Source: Coniella vitis (Eukaryota > Ascomycota > Sordariomycetes > Diaporthales > Schizoparmaceae). From it: DNA of 64,000 nt. A program made the translations under genes and the position numbers. The stretch spans positions 1 through 64,000 of the forward strand of contig WUJK01000003.1 in the NCBI GenBank assembly GCA_011317545.1, given 5' to 3'. The notes beneath the pieces are model-generated. The model was not told the DNA's origin, did not search any database, and worked only from the letters and a program-made list of their open reading frames with translations. This document shows, piece after piece, positions 21,662 to 32,250 of the stretch (positions are counted from its first letter, which is position 1; every line of letters begins with the position of its first letter).

Positions 21662-23045
21662 CTACAGCTCCAGGCCGTGGAGAATGAGCTTCTTGAAGCC
21701 CTCAACGGCTGCTTCCAAATCACCGACAGTCAACGCCTCGTTGTCGCCATGGGCTACGTGGATCGTGCCTGGCCCGTACAGGTAGCGAGCATGGTCACCA
21801 GCCAGGTAGGGAATGTCTGTGCCGTAGTTTGCAACAAATGTGTCGAAGCCTGTTGAAAGATTTGAAAAAGAAAAAAATGGTTAGCAAAAAGGACCAAGCG
21901 AGACGCCCAAAAAGGGAACATCGAAACATACCGTCCACATCACAATCACACCGCGTAGGTCCCAGCCCACCCAAACAATCCAAACTCAACGCCTCCTCAT
22001 CCACTTCCCGCAACGCCGCCTCGATCCTCGCAATAACCTTTTCATGGCCCGTCTCATGCGGCTCCACAGCGACGCGTCCCATCAACTCGGCCTTTGCATG
22101 CGCAGGCACGACATTCACCGCCACACCGCCCGCCATCGTGCCGATGTTCATCGTCGTGTTGCCGTAGCGCTCGCTGCTCCCCAAATCCGCATCCAGCACC
22201 TTGACCACCGCCCGGCTCAGCACCTCGGTCGCACTCTTCCCCAGCCAGGGGTACCCGCTGTGCGCCGCCTTGCCCTTGGCAAGGATATCGCACCGCAGCG
22301 CGCCCTTGTGGCCGCACGCCAGCTTGTTCTCCGTCGGCTCGCCAAACACGGCTGCCTTGAGGCTGCGCGCCAGCTGCGTCGCGTTGGTCGCGGAAAAGGC
22401 CTTCATGCCATCGCCCGAGATCTCCTCGCCGACGACGTACAGCACCATGACGTCCTCGGGCGCCAGCGCGCCGGTGGCCAAGAGGGCGTGCACGGCTGTC
22501 AGCTGCGCGGCGACGCTGCCTTTGGCGTCCACGGAGCAGCGGCCCGCGATGACGGTGGCGGCTGTTGGATGCTGGGAGGAGATGGAGTAGGGGATGTGGG
22601 GGGGCACGCAGTCGATGTGGCTGGTGACGAGGACTTTGGGGGCAGGTGGTGTGTTGTTATTGGAAGAAGACGAAGAAGAAGAAGAAAAAGAAGAAGAAGA
22701 AGAAGAGGGAGGCCAAGCAATGACGTTGAAGCGAGGCTTGTCGCTAGGTGTGTCTGCGCGGGGCGACACGTGCTGGACCTCGTAGTGCCATTTCTGCGAG
22801 GCAAAGTAGTCGACGAGAAAGACGCCTGCGTCGTGTTCGCGGCCAGAGGTGGATGGAATCTCGACGAGGTGCTTGTGCAGGGCGATGAGGTCGGTGCGGT
22901 AGGGTGGGACGGACGCAGAGGAGGGGAAAGCTGAGGAGGAGTCGTCGTTGGAAAGAGGAGATTGGTTGTTGTTGCTGCCTGTGACTGCGGCTAGAGAGCC
23001 GGAGCTCAGGGTGAAGAAGAGCTGGAGGACGGATCTGAGAAGCAT
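21662..23045 (-). CDS. Secreted M20-family metallopeptidase (ArgE/DapE/carboxypeptidase type)
   Basis: Two exons on the minus strand, 23045-21932 and 21849-21662; intron GTATGT...CAACAG; 433 residues. The start MLLRSVLQLFFTLSSGSLAA reads as a signal peptide, so the enzyme is probably secreted or vacuolar. Zinc-site motifs of family M20 are present in order: SHIDCVPPH (His ligand), CSVDAKGSVAA (bridging Asp), VVGEEISGDG (catalytic Glu and Glu ligand), AHSGYPWLGKSA (dimerisation-domain His), and HGDNEALTVGDLE in the last exon (final His ligand). Without the second exon the last ligand would be missing, which supports the splice model. A Ser-rich run (22665-22712, TTC repeats on the minus strand) lies between the N-terminal segment and the first motif. 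Closest function is hydrolysis of N-acyl amino acids or small peptides; the exact substrate cannot be read. Confidence 0.88.
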
Positions 23046-24506
23046 CGTGGGTGGTTTCCTGATATAATGCAAGGCGTTAAAGTGGGTGGTGATGGGGATG
23101 ATGACCACGATGATGATGTTGATGCTTCTTGGCGTGATTATGATTGAGCCTTCCCCCCATCAAGCATAGAACTATGCTCGCTTGGCCGATCAAGAAATAC
23201 CAAAGGAACAGGACCTGACACCGCAGCCGCAAAAGTGCAGTTGGGAGCCTTTTATGATGAAGCCTCGCGAGTTTATTTGTATTTCCTTGTCAAGCTCTCT
23301 CCGCCTATCCTATGGGTTTACTAACGATGGATTGCGGAACCTTTGCCGAGGTCGGCGTTGGCGGGATCTGATAAGAAGCCTTGATATGAGCTGATAAGGG
23401 AAGTGAACTTTATGTGGAGGCTGGGCCAAAGCGTTGCGGCAGTTGGCTGCGTGGTGCAATCGTAAGCGAGCGACTTTTCCCTTTTATATTTTTGGTACCA
23501 TCGATGTTTAAAATCGTCGATTCTACGAGCAAAAGATTTGAGGGCTTGTATATTCACCAAATGATTGAATATCAGCGTGATATTCCGGTGGAAGAGAAAA
23601 TATTCAGTGTTTCTGCTGAGCCATCATTGCGCGTAAAATTGTTGATGGGATCAAATAAAAAATAAGACAAGGTCGATCTTATTTACGATCAACCCTCAAG
23701 AAGGGCTCGTCTCCTCATTCTCAAAGAATCAGAGATGCCAGCACTCGAAAGACTTGAATTGCCAAGTGTTAACCCTAACTACAACATACTAGAAATTATC
23801 GAGGATAAAAAGTGCTACTATGTACTATGTATACCATGACTGTCATTATTTGCCCCAGAACCCAGAAACGAGGAGTGGAAGAGCACATATGTCATTGTGC
23901 ATTGTGCATTGCCCACGTTTCCAGGGGCCCGTTCCAAGTTCTTCCAACCAAACCTCGTTTCAGGCTTCCGATCTGCAGGAACCCATTGCCTACTTATTCT
24001 TGTGCGCAGCCCTCTTCTTGCCCATCCAGACATGCTGACGCTTCTAGCGAAGAAGAAAGAGAGAGGGCGGCAAATGGAGGCTGTGAACTCTCTATCAAGT
24101 GGGTGTGTGGATGGTTCCAAAGAAACAGCGCGGGTGATGTCAAAGGCCAGGTTAGGGTAATATTGAAAACATATCTGGGCAGTAGGACCCTCTGATTCTT
24201 GAAAGCCACAGAAACGACAAACACATGCCCATTCTTTGTCAATGAGCCATTGTGAAGATTGTCTGCAGTTCCAGTCCTTGTTCCCTTTGTTTGTCGTTAT
24301 CCATCTTGTTATCTTTGTATACTCTCTAGACCGCCAGTCGAGGTGGTATCGCTGTACTCACTCGAATACGCAGTCTCGAGTCAGACTTTATACACCACTC
24401 TGTGTATATTCACATTCGCGTTTCCGGTCTTCGCAGTATTTTGGTTAATCCGCCGGTTCTGATCCAATTTCGTTACCATAATACCAGCCAGATTTATATA
24501 TTTACC
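23046..24506. promoter_or_regulatory. 1.46-kb divergent intergenic region
   Basis: Between the divergent starts of the M20 peptidase (23045, -) and the membrane protein (24507, +). Two overlapping copies of TACTATGTA lie at 23816-23831. The AT content is moderately raised in 23480-23830. Open frames on both strands are short and unremarkable. It should carry both promoters; the M20 gene also has pyrimidine/ATG-rich sequence directly upstream (23085-23130). Confidence 0.45.
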
Positions 24507-25382
24507 ATGTCAGACCATCCCCACGATCCTCCAACAAGTCGGCCGCCGCCAGCAAGACGAGCGCCTTCATCTCGCGTCTCCATCCGCGAGGACAACCACC
24601 ATCCGCCGTCAGCCACGACCAGTCGACGCCAACCCCAGCGCAATGCTTCAACAACCACCGATCTCAGCGCCCACAAACGCGCCGCCTCCTCCCTCCATCG
24701 CCACCCAAGCCAAACTCCGTCAGGCTCGGCTGCAGCTGCCCCATCAGCAGCAACAGCCACAGCAAAAGCAGCGACCCCACGCCGTCCAACCTACGGCCTC
24801 CGCCGCGGCACAACCCTCCAGACCCGCTACATGGAAATGCTCCTCGACCTCGACAAGGTGCCTCGCGCCCACAACCTCCTCGCCGCCTTCTTCGGCTGGC
24901 TCCTCCTCGCCGGCTTCGTCGTCTTCCCGGGCACCTTCACCAGCATCCAGCAGCTCGCCACCGACCCGGCCCTCGCCGCCCAGCTCCCCGACGCAAGCGC
25001 CATCCTCGACCGCATCCAGAACTTACCTCTGGTCATCGTCGCGGGGGTGGTGTGTGGGATCGGCACCGTGGGCTTGCTTTGGCTTGCTGCGCACTGGCGG
25101 CGGAATGCAATTTGGCTGATGACGAGGATCTTCCTGCCGGGTGCGTCGAATGCAGTGGCCGGTCTGATTTCCACGTTTGTCACCGTGTACAGCCAAAAGA
25201 ACGGCGACTGGAGTGTTATGGCGAGGGCAACGGGGGCAGTCGAGGCCGGCACGTTGCTTGTCTGTGGGGTGGCGGTCGTGCTGTGTATGGTGATGCTGCA
25301 GTGGGTCAAGAGGAAGCACAGGAAAGCGGTTGAGAAGCTGGAGAAGGAGGAGACCGAGGCCGGCGATGGGGTTGTGGGTTGA
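24507..25382 (+). CDS. Four-helix integral membrane protein, function unknown
   Basis: A 291-residue single-exon gene, start ATTTACCATGTCAG. The first 105 residues are disordered and basic (Pro, Ser, Arg, Ala-rich). They lead to RRGTTLQTRYMEMLLDLDKV, which looks like an amphipathic conserved block. Four hydrophobic helices follow: LLAAFFGWLLLAGFVVFPG, LPLVIVAGVVCGIGTVGLL, AIWLMTRIFLPGASNAVAG (weaker) and AGTLLVCGVAVVLCMVMLQW, then a charged tail (VKRKHRKAVEKLEKEETEAG). Fungal genomes carry conserved uncharacterised proteins with this layout; I do not know a function. The neighbours are unrelated. Confidence 0.7.
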   Translation: MSDHPHDPPTSRPPPARRAPSSRVSIREDNHHPPSATTSRRQPQRNASTTTDLSAHKRAASSLHRHPSQTPSGSAAAAPSAATATAKAATPRRPTYGLRRGTTLQTRYMEMLLDLDKVPRAHNLLAAFFGWLLLAGFVVFPGTFTSIQQLATDPALAAQLPDASAILDRIQNLPLVIVAGVVCGIGTVGLLWLAAHWRRNAIWLMTRIFLPGASNAVAGLISTFVTVYSQKNGDWSVMARATGAVEAGTLLVCGVAVVLCMVMLQWVKRKHRKAVEKLEKEETEAGDGVVG

Positions 25383-25564
25383 TGGAGATGGGTGCAGTGG
25401 TTTTATCCTTTTGTTTTCATTGCATTTCCTTCAGTTTGAGGTCTCCAAGCTGGCTTTGGAGAGTTATGACCCTAGGCTACCTACCCCGACTAACCCTTCA
25501 TTTCATATGATTTATTGTTTTATAGTGGAGTGGAATTGGTCTGTTACGCAACCCTCCCATCTTG

Positions 25565-25935
25565 CTACATTTGGATGGAACTCGACTTGGACACAGTCTT
25601 GACAACGAATTTTTGATCTTCCGCTCTGCATCCATTTATGAGTGTCAGTTGGAATACTACAAATGACAGGGCGGGGGCTCGTACGTTGCAAGGTATACAT
25701 GGTTTGATGAAAGGCTTTTCTGCTGGAGAACTTTCTCGATCGTATAGACGCAGCCTGATGCACCTTTGAGACGACTCGGCGTCGTGGAAGGAGGCTGTTT
25801 GGGCGGGGTTGAAGAAGAGCTGCGCCGCAGGACTGAGGACCGTGGTGGGAGGCTTAATAACGAACGATTGGCCCTGAGGAGACCAGAGGCTGTGAATCTC
25901 CTCCAGCTTCCAATGCGGAGTGGAAGCATGGTCAA
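25565..25935 (-). pseudogene. Truncated protein-kinase N-lobe (gene remnant or short orphan)
   Basis: Two exons, 25935-25685 and 25625-25565, with intron GTACGA...ATGCAG and branch point CTGAC, would encode 103 residues. After an Arg/Ser/Pro-rich leader (SSSSTPPKQPPSTTPSRLKG) the sequence reads GCVYTIEKVLQQKSLSSNHV, then YLAT, then AEDQKFVVKTV. This matches the first strands of a fungal protein kinase, with the Lys of FVVK in the place of the ATP-binding lysine. The frame then stops (KSSSIQM) where a kinase needs about 250 more residues. No C-lobe sequence follows. It may be a pseudogene or an expressed fragment. The intron junction supports past function. Confidence 0.5.
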
Positions 25936-26412
25936 AGCCCGGGGCTGCGAATCGCAGCGAAGTCGCGATAAACACCCTGGGAAGAAGTCTACTTTTCATC
26001 GCGAAGGCATCCAATGCTCTCTTTCACATGCCGCCACGCTAGGACCTGGCCCAAATAAATCAAAAAGAAAGTGGAAGGCACAACTCGTCTTTTACGTAAG
26101 CCCCCTCCCCAAGCCAGTTGAGGTGATAGCTCTTGCAGCCGGACGATGCTTCGGTCGTCTTTACTTTTCTTCTTCACCTTTCCGTTCAGTTCTACCTTGC
26201 CAGATTGGCAACAACACATCGCGGAATCCAAAGCACTGCACGGTTCGCGTTATTTTGTTGGCAACCTGCTTGCTTCATTGACCGCTTCTGCACCATCTGC
26301 CTCTGAACCACAAACTCTCATCGCGAGGTTTTTAAGATGGCTCTCACACGCTACATGTCCAGTCGGCTCATCAAGAACCTGCCCCAAAACCATCAAACGT
26401 TGGCCGTCGAAT
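25936..26412. other. Intergenic region between kinase remnant and small gene
   Basis: About 480 bp between divergent gene starts. It includes the alternative short frame beginning at 26337 noted for the small gene. Nothing else recognisable. Confidence 0.35.
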
Positions 26413-26762
26413 ATGTTGACAGAACCACGGCCTAGAGGCGCCTCCCCTGGTTTCCGTACCTTCTCCGTCAAAGAGGAGTTTGTGGGTATTGTCGAGACAA
26501 ACCTTGACCGATTCCCACCTGGAGTGGCAAGAGTTGCTATGCGGTACGTGATAAATGACACTAATTTCCATGGAAGTCTGATTTGCCTTTCAGACTGAAT
26601 CTAGCCTAGCATAATTTACTGACTAAATGGATGGATGATAGGGAGCCGTGCCATCTAAGCAAACAAGAATGGCGGATTCATCGGACTGTCTTTGCCTTTG
26701 ATGAGCACGGGAACGAGATCGGAAAACATCATCTCGTGCAAGGCTCTGAAAAGCAGAAGTAA
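26413..26762 (+). CDS. Small two-exon gene of unknown function, possibly frameshifted at its 5' end
   Basis: Exons 26413-26543 and 26642-26762 are joined by a textbook intron (GTACGT, branch point ACTGAC at about 26618, acceptor GATAG). They encode 83 residues, including FRTFSVKEEFVGIVETNLDR and, in exon 2, EPCHLSKQEWRIHRTVFAFD and EHGNEIGKHHLVQG. A better-placed ATG upstream (26337, AAGATGGCT, MALTRYMSSRLIKN) opens a different frame that stops at 26432. One base of shift would join the two, so the gene may be frameshifted, or the true start is the internal one. I recognise no family. Confidence 0.42.
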
Positions 26763-27182
26763 TGCCTAGCAGGGCTTTGTGGAGAAGGGAGCCTTGCATT
26801 TCATTACACAATGAATGATTCTCCGGTGGTTGATATAATACTTGGTACCTCAGACCTAGGCACGGTGAACCACAAGACAATCGGTATTCTAGGTGTGAAG
26901 ATATAAAACAACCATGTGTACTACACACAAGGACTACTTCTCTTGTCCTCGCAGTGCAGTGGTAATAGCTTTGTACTTTTACACCAGGATAGGACTTCGC
27001 ACCTCATAAGAGTGAGATTATTGACAATAAAAGGCTGCTGTGCTCCACTATCAACACATTTCACAACCAGTTTTGTCGGATTACGATTACTGCTTCGGCT
27101 CCTTCCAGCCAGCACGCTCTCTAAACCCAGCCAATGGATGACCCTTGGGTAACAACCGTCACGCCACTCCTTGGCAAACATC
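26763..27182. other. Convergent intergenic region
   Basis: Between the 3' ends of the small gene (+) and the rhodopsin-domain gene (-). An AT-rich patch contains TACCTCAGACCTAGGC and short palindromes. No gene was seen. Confidence 0.4.
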
Positions 27183-28960
27183 TCAAACATTGCTGTCATG
27201 ATGCTTAGAATGGCCCGCGGAAGACACCTGCGTCACAGTCCTGACACTCAGGTCCTGCATGCGCACACTCTCGGGCTCCGGGTCATCGGCAGCCGGCGAT
27301 CTCTTGACCTCCACCGACCGATCCACGCCTATATACCCGTCACTGCTCTGCTCGCGGCTGTGCTGAGGCGTCCCGCCGTGGGTGCTTTCGGGGAACTGCA
27401 CATACGGGCCGACATGTTCGCTCGAGCCGTCCATTTTGCCACTGCCCACCCCAGCGGACCGGCTCTTGCTCGTCGAGCCTCTGCCCCCCAGCGCGTCGCG
27501 CAGGCTCTCGAGCGACAGCACGCTGCGCACGCTGCGCACCATGTTCTCGACCGAGACCTTGCTGATGAGCGGCCAGATGGTGGGCAGGCAGCCCGCGACC
27601 ACGGCAATGCCCATCTCGATCATGGACCAGAACATCATGGTTGTCAGGTGGCCGATGCCGTCTGCATTCTGATAGGGGTCTGCAGCAGATTGATTGGTTT
27701 TAGCTTTCAAAGAAAAGAAGTGGGACATCACACTTTGACAAAGAAAAAACATTATAGAAATGAAATGAAAAAAATGGTTTCACGTACTGGCAGCTTGCTT
27801 GAGGTACACTGCAAGGCGCGCAATGCCTGTAGCTATTTCGCTGAGGAGGAGAACGTTGGGTTAGTTCACGGCAATTACAACGGGAGGGTTAGGGTAGTTT
27901 TTTTGCTAAGCTCACATGGCTCCCAGGAGGAAAACACCAGAGACGGCCAGCTTCTTTCCCAGGGTCATTCGAAGTTTCCAAATCTGTAGGGGTTGAAGAA
28001 TGTCAGTTATTGATATATATATGCACGGGCCTTTTGAAAAGAAAGAGTGTGCTCGGGAGACGTTGAGGTGGCGGTAGACCCTACCCAGAAGAACGGCAGA
28101 CTCAAGATCAAGACATCGGTGATCACGTCAGATATTCCCAGAGCGTAGAACATGGGCGTGCTGGTATAGCAGTATTTCATGAGATCCTCGAGAGGGGCCC
28201 AGAGTGCCCAAAAGGTCGTCCCGCAACGAAACACGTAGGCGAAGAAGAAGCCGATCGACCAGATCGACACGACAACCATGAGGGCCGTGTTCAGGGCGTT
28301 GAAGAGCGGGGTGGAGAAGATGCGCCGGTAGAAGGCGAGGACGGAAAGCTTGGCCAGGCCAAAGGAGATGTCTTGGACCAGGTTGAAAGCCCAGAAGATC
28401 TAGGAGAAGGCATTCGTCAGATTCTGTACTGCTAGCACGAGCCGGTTCTCACAAAGGGGGGCTTTGCCACCTTTTCAGTGATGATTTCCGCATCATCCGT
28501 CACCCAGAGATAGTCAGTCTTTGCCCATCCTTCCGGCGTGGGCTCGGCCAGCCCGTGTAAAGCACCGCCTGTAAAAAGAAACACGTGCAAAAGTTTAGCG
28601 GAAGCACAGCACAAAGAGAGGTTGTTCTTGTACGGAGACTCACCAACGATCAGCATGATGCCGAGACCCAAGGTCAGGATGAAGGCGCCGAGCATAAGCC
28701 AGTCATCGACGGCGAGTTTGGAGCGCGTCACTCGCAAGTGGCAATAGAAGCGCAAGAACACGGCTATGGCAGGCAGTATCGAGAAGACCGCGCCAGTAGC
28801 AATAATACTGAACAGAGAATTCCAATCAGCTTTTGTGTGTGGCGTTTCGTGAGTCTCAACAGGTTGAGGATATTCACCTGGCGGGCGTTCGGCCATCTTC
28901 ACTTGTTGATAGATATTCCTCGGGGCCCTTGCCGGCCGATGTTGTTGAATTGGACGCCAT
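27183..28960 (-). CDS. Pth11-like/rhodopsin-domain integral membrane protein
   Basis: Seven exons: 28960-28878, 28807-28644, 28568-28453, 28399-28085, 27983-27916, 27840-27788 and 27679-27183; 431 residues with every phase closing. The first intron (GTGAAT...TTCAG) removes sequence that would otherwise read as a longer exon. The protein has the fungal rhodopsin-domain layout: SIIATGAVFSILPAIAVFLR, the basic turn then LAVDDWLMLGAFILTLGLGI, helix 3 at FWAFNLVQDISFGLAKLSVL, helix 4 ALMVVVSIWSIGFFFAYVF, Cys near RCGTTFWALW, helix 5 ALGISDVITDVLILSLPFFW, LGKKLAVSGVFLLGAIEIAT, and helix 7 TTMMFWSMIEMGIAVVAGCL. The C-terminal tail of about 130 residues is hydrophilic. Such proteins are putative GPCR-like sensors; some sit next to secondary-metabolite genes. 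No CFEM domain is present. The ligand is unknown. Confidence 0.88.
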
Positions 28961-29901
28961 GGTGAATAGTGAGGACCGCCCACGTAGTCAAAATAACCAG
29001 TGTGTTTTTGACAAAACAAAAGTTTGACACACGCCGGTGCGGCCAAGCGCTTCGTGAAATAAATGGAAGAAAAATGGAGAATGCAGGCGACCGGCGATAT
29101 GAGAGGTGAGGAAAGTATCACTATGTACACTGCGGCACGGCCTCGAGTGCAACATGGATGGGCAAATAACATCAGGGGTAAATCGCTTCACACATGGCCT
29201 GATGATAAAACCCTACATCGCTTCTTCCCCAGCCGACCGACCATTCTACACATCCTGCTCGCAAGGGAGACTGTGAGCAGACCGTCCTCAAGCTAATACC
29301 GAATCAGATAGAGCTGCAGCAAAGTCAGCAAAGTGAAGGATGCCGAGGCATGCATACAATTGGTAACTTTGATCAGGTATCATTTTCCTGAGGTGGTATA
29401 CATAGTAGATTGCGGTTGGTAACCAGCCGCCTCACCGTCTGGCGATATTACTGGCTGGATCGGTGTGTACCATGGCCCCAACATCGCCCTCCTGCATACC
29501 GTTGCATTTCTAATCCAACGTAGGTCTACCGGTGTGGAAAGTGCTGGCATTGCTTTGCATCAATGAGGGGGGCTCGACAGGCCTCGGCCACCGGATTGTC
29601 GTCCTGCAGGATCCGCCCGGAGTTGCATCCCAATACAATAACGTTGAAGAGATCATGGTTGCATGGCAATATCGACTGCAGCTTGATGCTGGCACAGGCT
29701 GTAAATCCGGTCACACCAGAATCAGAGCCATCCAGCCTGTAGTATTGTCTCTACATCTTTGTATATTGTTTTTCTTTAACGATGTCGTCTTTGCCTTTAT
29801 TGACTGATATTTCCACCACGCATACTCTTCTAATGTGAAATAACATCAGCAAGTTTCATCAGCTCGGTCAGTCCCGTTTCACAAACCAGGGCCTCGCCAC
29901 G
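28961..29901. promoter_or_regulatory. Divergent promoter region, rhodopsin-like gene and UstYa-like gene
   Basis: 941 bp between two divergent starts. One TACATAGTA copy is at 29399-29407. No coding frame holds up. Its position makes it the candidate shared control region of the sensor-like gene and the biosynthetic trio to the right. Confidence 0.45.
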
Positions 29902-30981
29902 ATGTCGGAATCAACTCCGTTCAAGCTAGACTATGATCAAGGAGCCGACTCTCCCCGAGACGACGCATCTCAAGAGTTCATTCCTTCAAGAGACGCGAAG
30001 GCTGCCGCAAAGTCCCGTATCAAAGATATAGTCTTGCTGCTCTCTATCATCAGCAATATTGTTATCGCCCTGCTCGGTGGACTTGTACTCTTTTCAACCA
30101 CGCTCGACAATGACAACAGACACAACAGAGAGCAAGTGTCTGCCGGTGCTCCTGGTAGGAACTCGTCACTTGTCTCTCCCTTTTGTATCCCCCTTTTTGC
30201 TTTTGCTCTTGTGGTCAGTTTCTAATTCGCAGAGAAGAATTAGGCATTTCCGGCCTGAATGAGGAGGTCCTGATGCCAGTGCGCTATGGCTGGGAGTACT
30301 ATGCGGACACAGTCGCCAAAATGGACCAAGTAGACCGAAATTGGGACAATCTCAACCCTGATGTCGGAGTGCTCTCCTTCACCCGCCAAGAGCTGAAGGA
30401 ATGGGGTGTTCAGGAGCTGGCCGACGACCCAAGCAGCCCGGACAGAGCCCTGGTCTGGATACGGTCGTCGCATTCGATGCATTGCCTGGTAAGACGCTCT
30501 CTCTACATGATCGCAGCAGGAGATGCATACCTAAAGCTGATGTCTTGTCGTCGTAGAAAGTTATCCGGCATACCATGTTGGAGGTAAGAAGGACTGTTCA
30601 TGTTTTCTATTCCCACACAGGGCTTTTGTGGTTCTAACGGGTACACACGTTCAGCTGGCCAAAGGCGAGAATCTGACAATGACCTTTGGGCATTCGATGC
30701 ATTGCCTGGGTGGTCTCTTGCGAGACATTGTGTGCTACGCCGACAGCTCTCTTCCTCTCAAGGGCGACAACGCAGAGGGCGAGTATCAATACGTCCGCAA
30801 GTGCCGAAACTGGGCCGCCATGAGCGAGTGGGCCGCCGAGAGGACGGCTTGCATCAACACAGGCGTCGATGGCATTCTGAATCTGGAATCGCAGAATCTT
30901 GAGACCTGTGCGAAGAACGACGGGGTCCTTTTGGAAGGTCTATCACTGCCAGCGAATAGGCTCGAGCGGCAGGATGAATAA
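29902..30981 (+). CDS. UstYa/DUF3328-like oxidase
   Basis: Four exons, 29902-30154, 30235-30488, 30557-30583 and 30655-30981, give 286 residues. The second acceptor (CGCAGAG) must be used to keep the frame; the third exon is only 27 nt (KVIRHTMLE). Layout: hydrophilic N-terminus, one transmembrane helix (DIVLLLSIISNIVIALLGGL), then a lumenal domain with two HxxHC motifs, His164-Ser-Met-His-Cys and His191-Ser-Met-His-Cys, the second within TFGHSMHCLGGLLRDIVCYA. Paired HxxHC motifs define the UstYa family. Members catalyse oxidative cyclisation, chlorination or hydroxylation in fungal ribosomal peptide pathways (ustiloxin, asperipin, cyclochlorotine) and in some polyketide/NRPS pathways. A P450 and a small secreted peptide gene follow on the same strand. 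Confidence 0.88.
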
Positions 30982-31992
30982 GCAGGACAAAGTGTAGGAA
31001 TAGGGGGGGGGACTCATGCGGGATCGGATAGGGACTCGCTTGAGGGGAATAAGGATATTAGAAAAGATATTGGAAGGATACTACTCAGAACCTCCAATGA
31101 TATCTAGCATGGCTGAAAAAGGTTGCGCCACAGAATGCTGTCGCCATAGAAACTGGAAGTGAAACGCGAGAATCGTGGGCATAGGAGCCCAGACTCTGCC
31201 ACCCACCGACTGTGAATGGTCCATGACGACCTGATGTAACATGAAAATTCATAAAGTACACTGCATTGCACTGCAGTGCATTGTGGCGACGACACTGCAT
31301 CCTTCTGCTCCATAGCACTATGTAGACGAGAGGTTGCCAACGGCTAAACCTTTTTTGGGCCTCTACGCCGATCAGCCATGTCATGTTGCTTTCCATCCTG
31401 AATCCTTCTTGACCATCTGGATGATTATAATACTGCGACAAGAGATATCACTTGATGAACCCGGTGCTGTATCATTATAAAATGTTCTGACCGAGCTATT
31501 CGACCGCAAATCAGTCGGGTCCATCAATCTATGCGGCTCAACCACAGGAATATCAAAACTCGAGTCGTCCGTCAGACCTCAGCGGAATAGTTCTTCCGCG
31601 TCTGCTGGGGGGGTCAAATGGCGACATATATGCAGGCCAGATCCAAAAACTTAACACTATGTACGTGTGATTCAGGGAGCTGGGTTACATTTACCGGCAA
31701 CTAGGCTGATTCTATACTACTATGTATGTAGTTCAGCGCGATGCATCCCACAGCATTACTTCTGGTGCTCCGGGCGATGCTACCTTGTGTGGATTTATGC
31801 TTAGTTGCGCATCCACACGAAGAGCCATGGAGTGAATGCACATAGCAGCAGATGGGTATATATTGGGCGTAGTAGCCGTGAATCGGTGGACATGCTCTCC
31901 CTTTCCCCAGTAAGCAAGTATCCGGTTGAATTGACTGCCTACTCGTCTCAGACCGACCAAGCCTATATTATAACCCTTGCCGGCCACCAACC
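30982..31992. other. Intergenic region between UstYa-like gene and peptide gene
   Basis: About 1 kb without a credible gene. It contains one exact TACTATGTA (31718-31726) and two near copies (CACTATGTA at about 31316 and 31660). The last 100 bases before 31993 include a TATATTATAA tract, a possible core promoter for the peptide gene. Confidence 0.45.
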
Positions 31993-32250
31993 ATGAGAAG
32001 CTACACCATACTGGCCATGTATATGGCGAGCCTCTGCGTGTCAGCGAGGGCCATTCCCCGGGCTCCTGCTACCATTAATATAGCAGATCAGGACTGCGAT
32101 ACTGGTATGCCAGTCGGGTGATGGTGCCTTGTTGCAAGACGAGCAGCTAATGAAGCGAGTGTAGAGTCTACTGGCACCAAGATTGTGAATGGCGTCGATA
32201 TTTCCCCTATCTGCGAGCTCAGCTCATGGAAGAAGAAGAAGAAGGAGTGA
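31993..32250 (+). CDS. Small secreted peptide, candidate precursor for the adjacent UstYa/P450 genes
   Basis: Two exons, 31993-32104 and 32165-32250, encode 65 residues; it is too short for routine prediction. Start context is CAACCATGAG. The first 20 residues read MRSYTILAMYMASLCVSARA, a clear signal peptide with a likely cleavage after ARA. The 60-nt intron has donor GTATGC, a GCTAAT branch region and acceptor GTGTAG. Mature part: a Cys (DQDCDT), then TKIVNGVDISPICELSSW and a terminal run of five Lys plus Glu. Dibasic Lys pairs could be Kex2-type sites. Lying between a UstYa-like oxidase and a P450, it is a candidate ribosomal-peptide precursor with a single core; the Trp next to the Lys run would be a possible oxidation target. 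This is inference. If the acceptor two bases later (TAGAG) were used, a different, longer frame to about 32356 would result (contains YWHQDCEWRR and later GPVGGSLAEIKDIID), so the 3' half is uncertain. Confidence 0.5.

Noticed and set aside
22044..22934. A 296-codon plus-strand frame, Arg/His-rich
   Set aside because: Antisense to the M20 peptidase, whose metal-site motifs are all on the minus strand.
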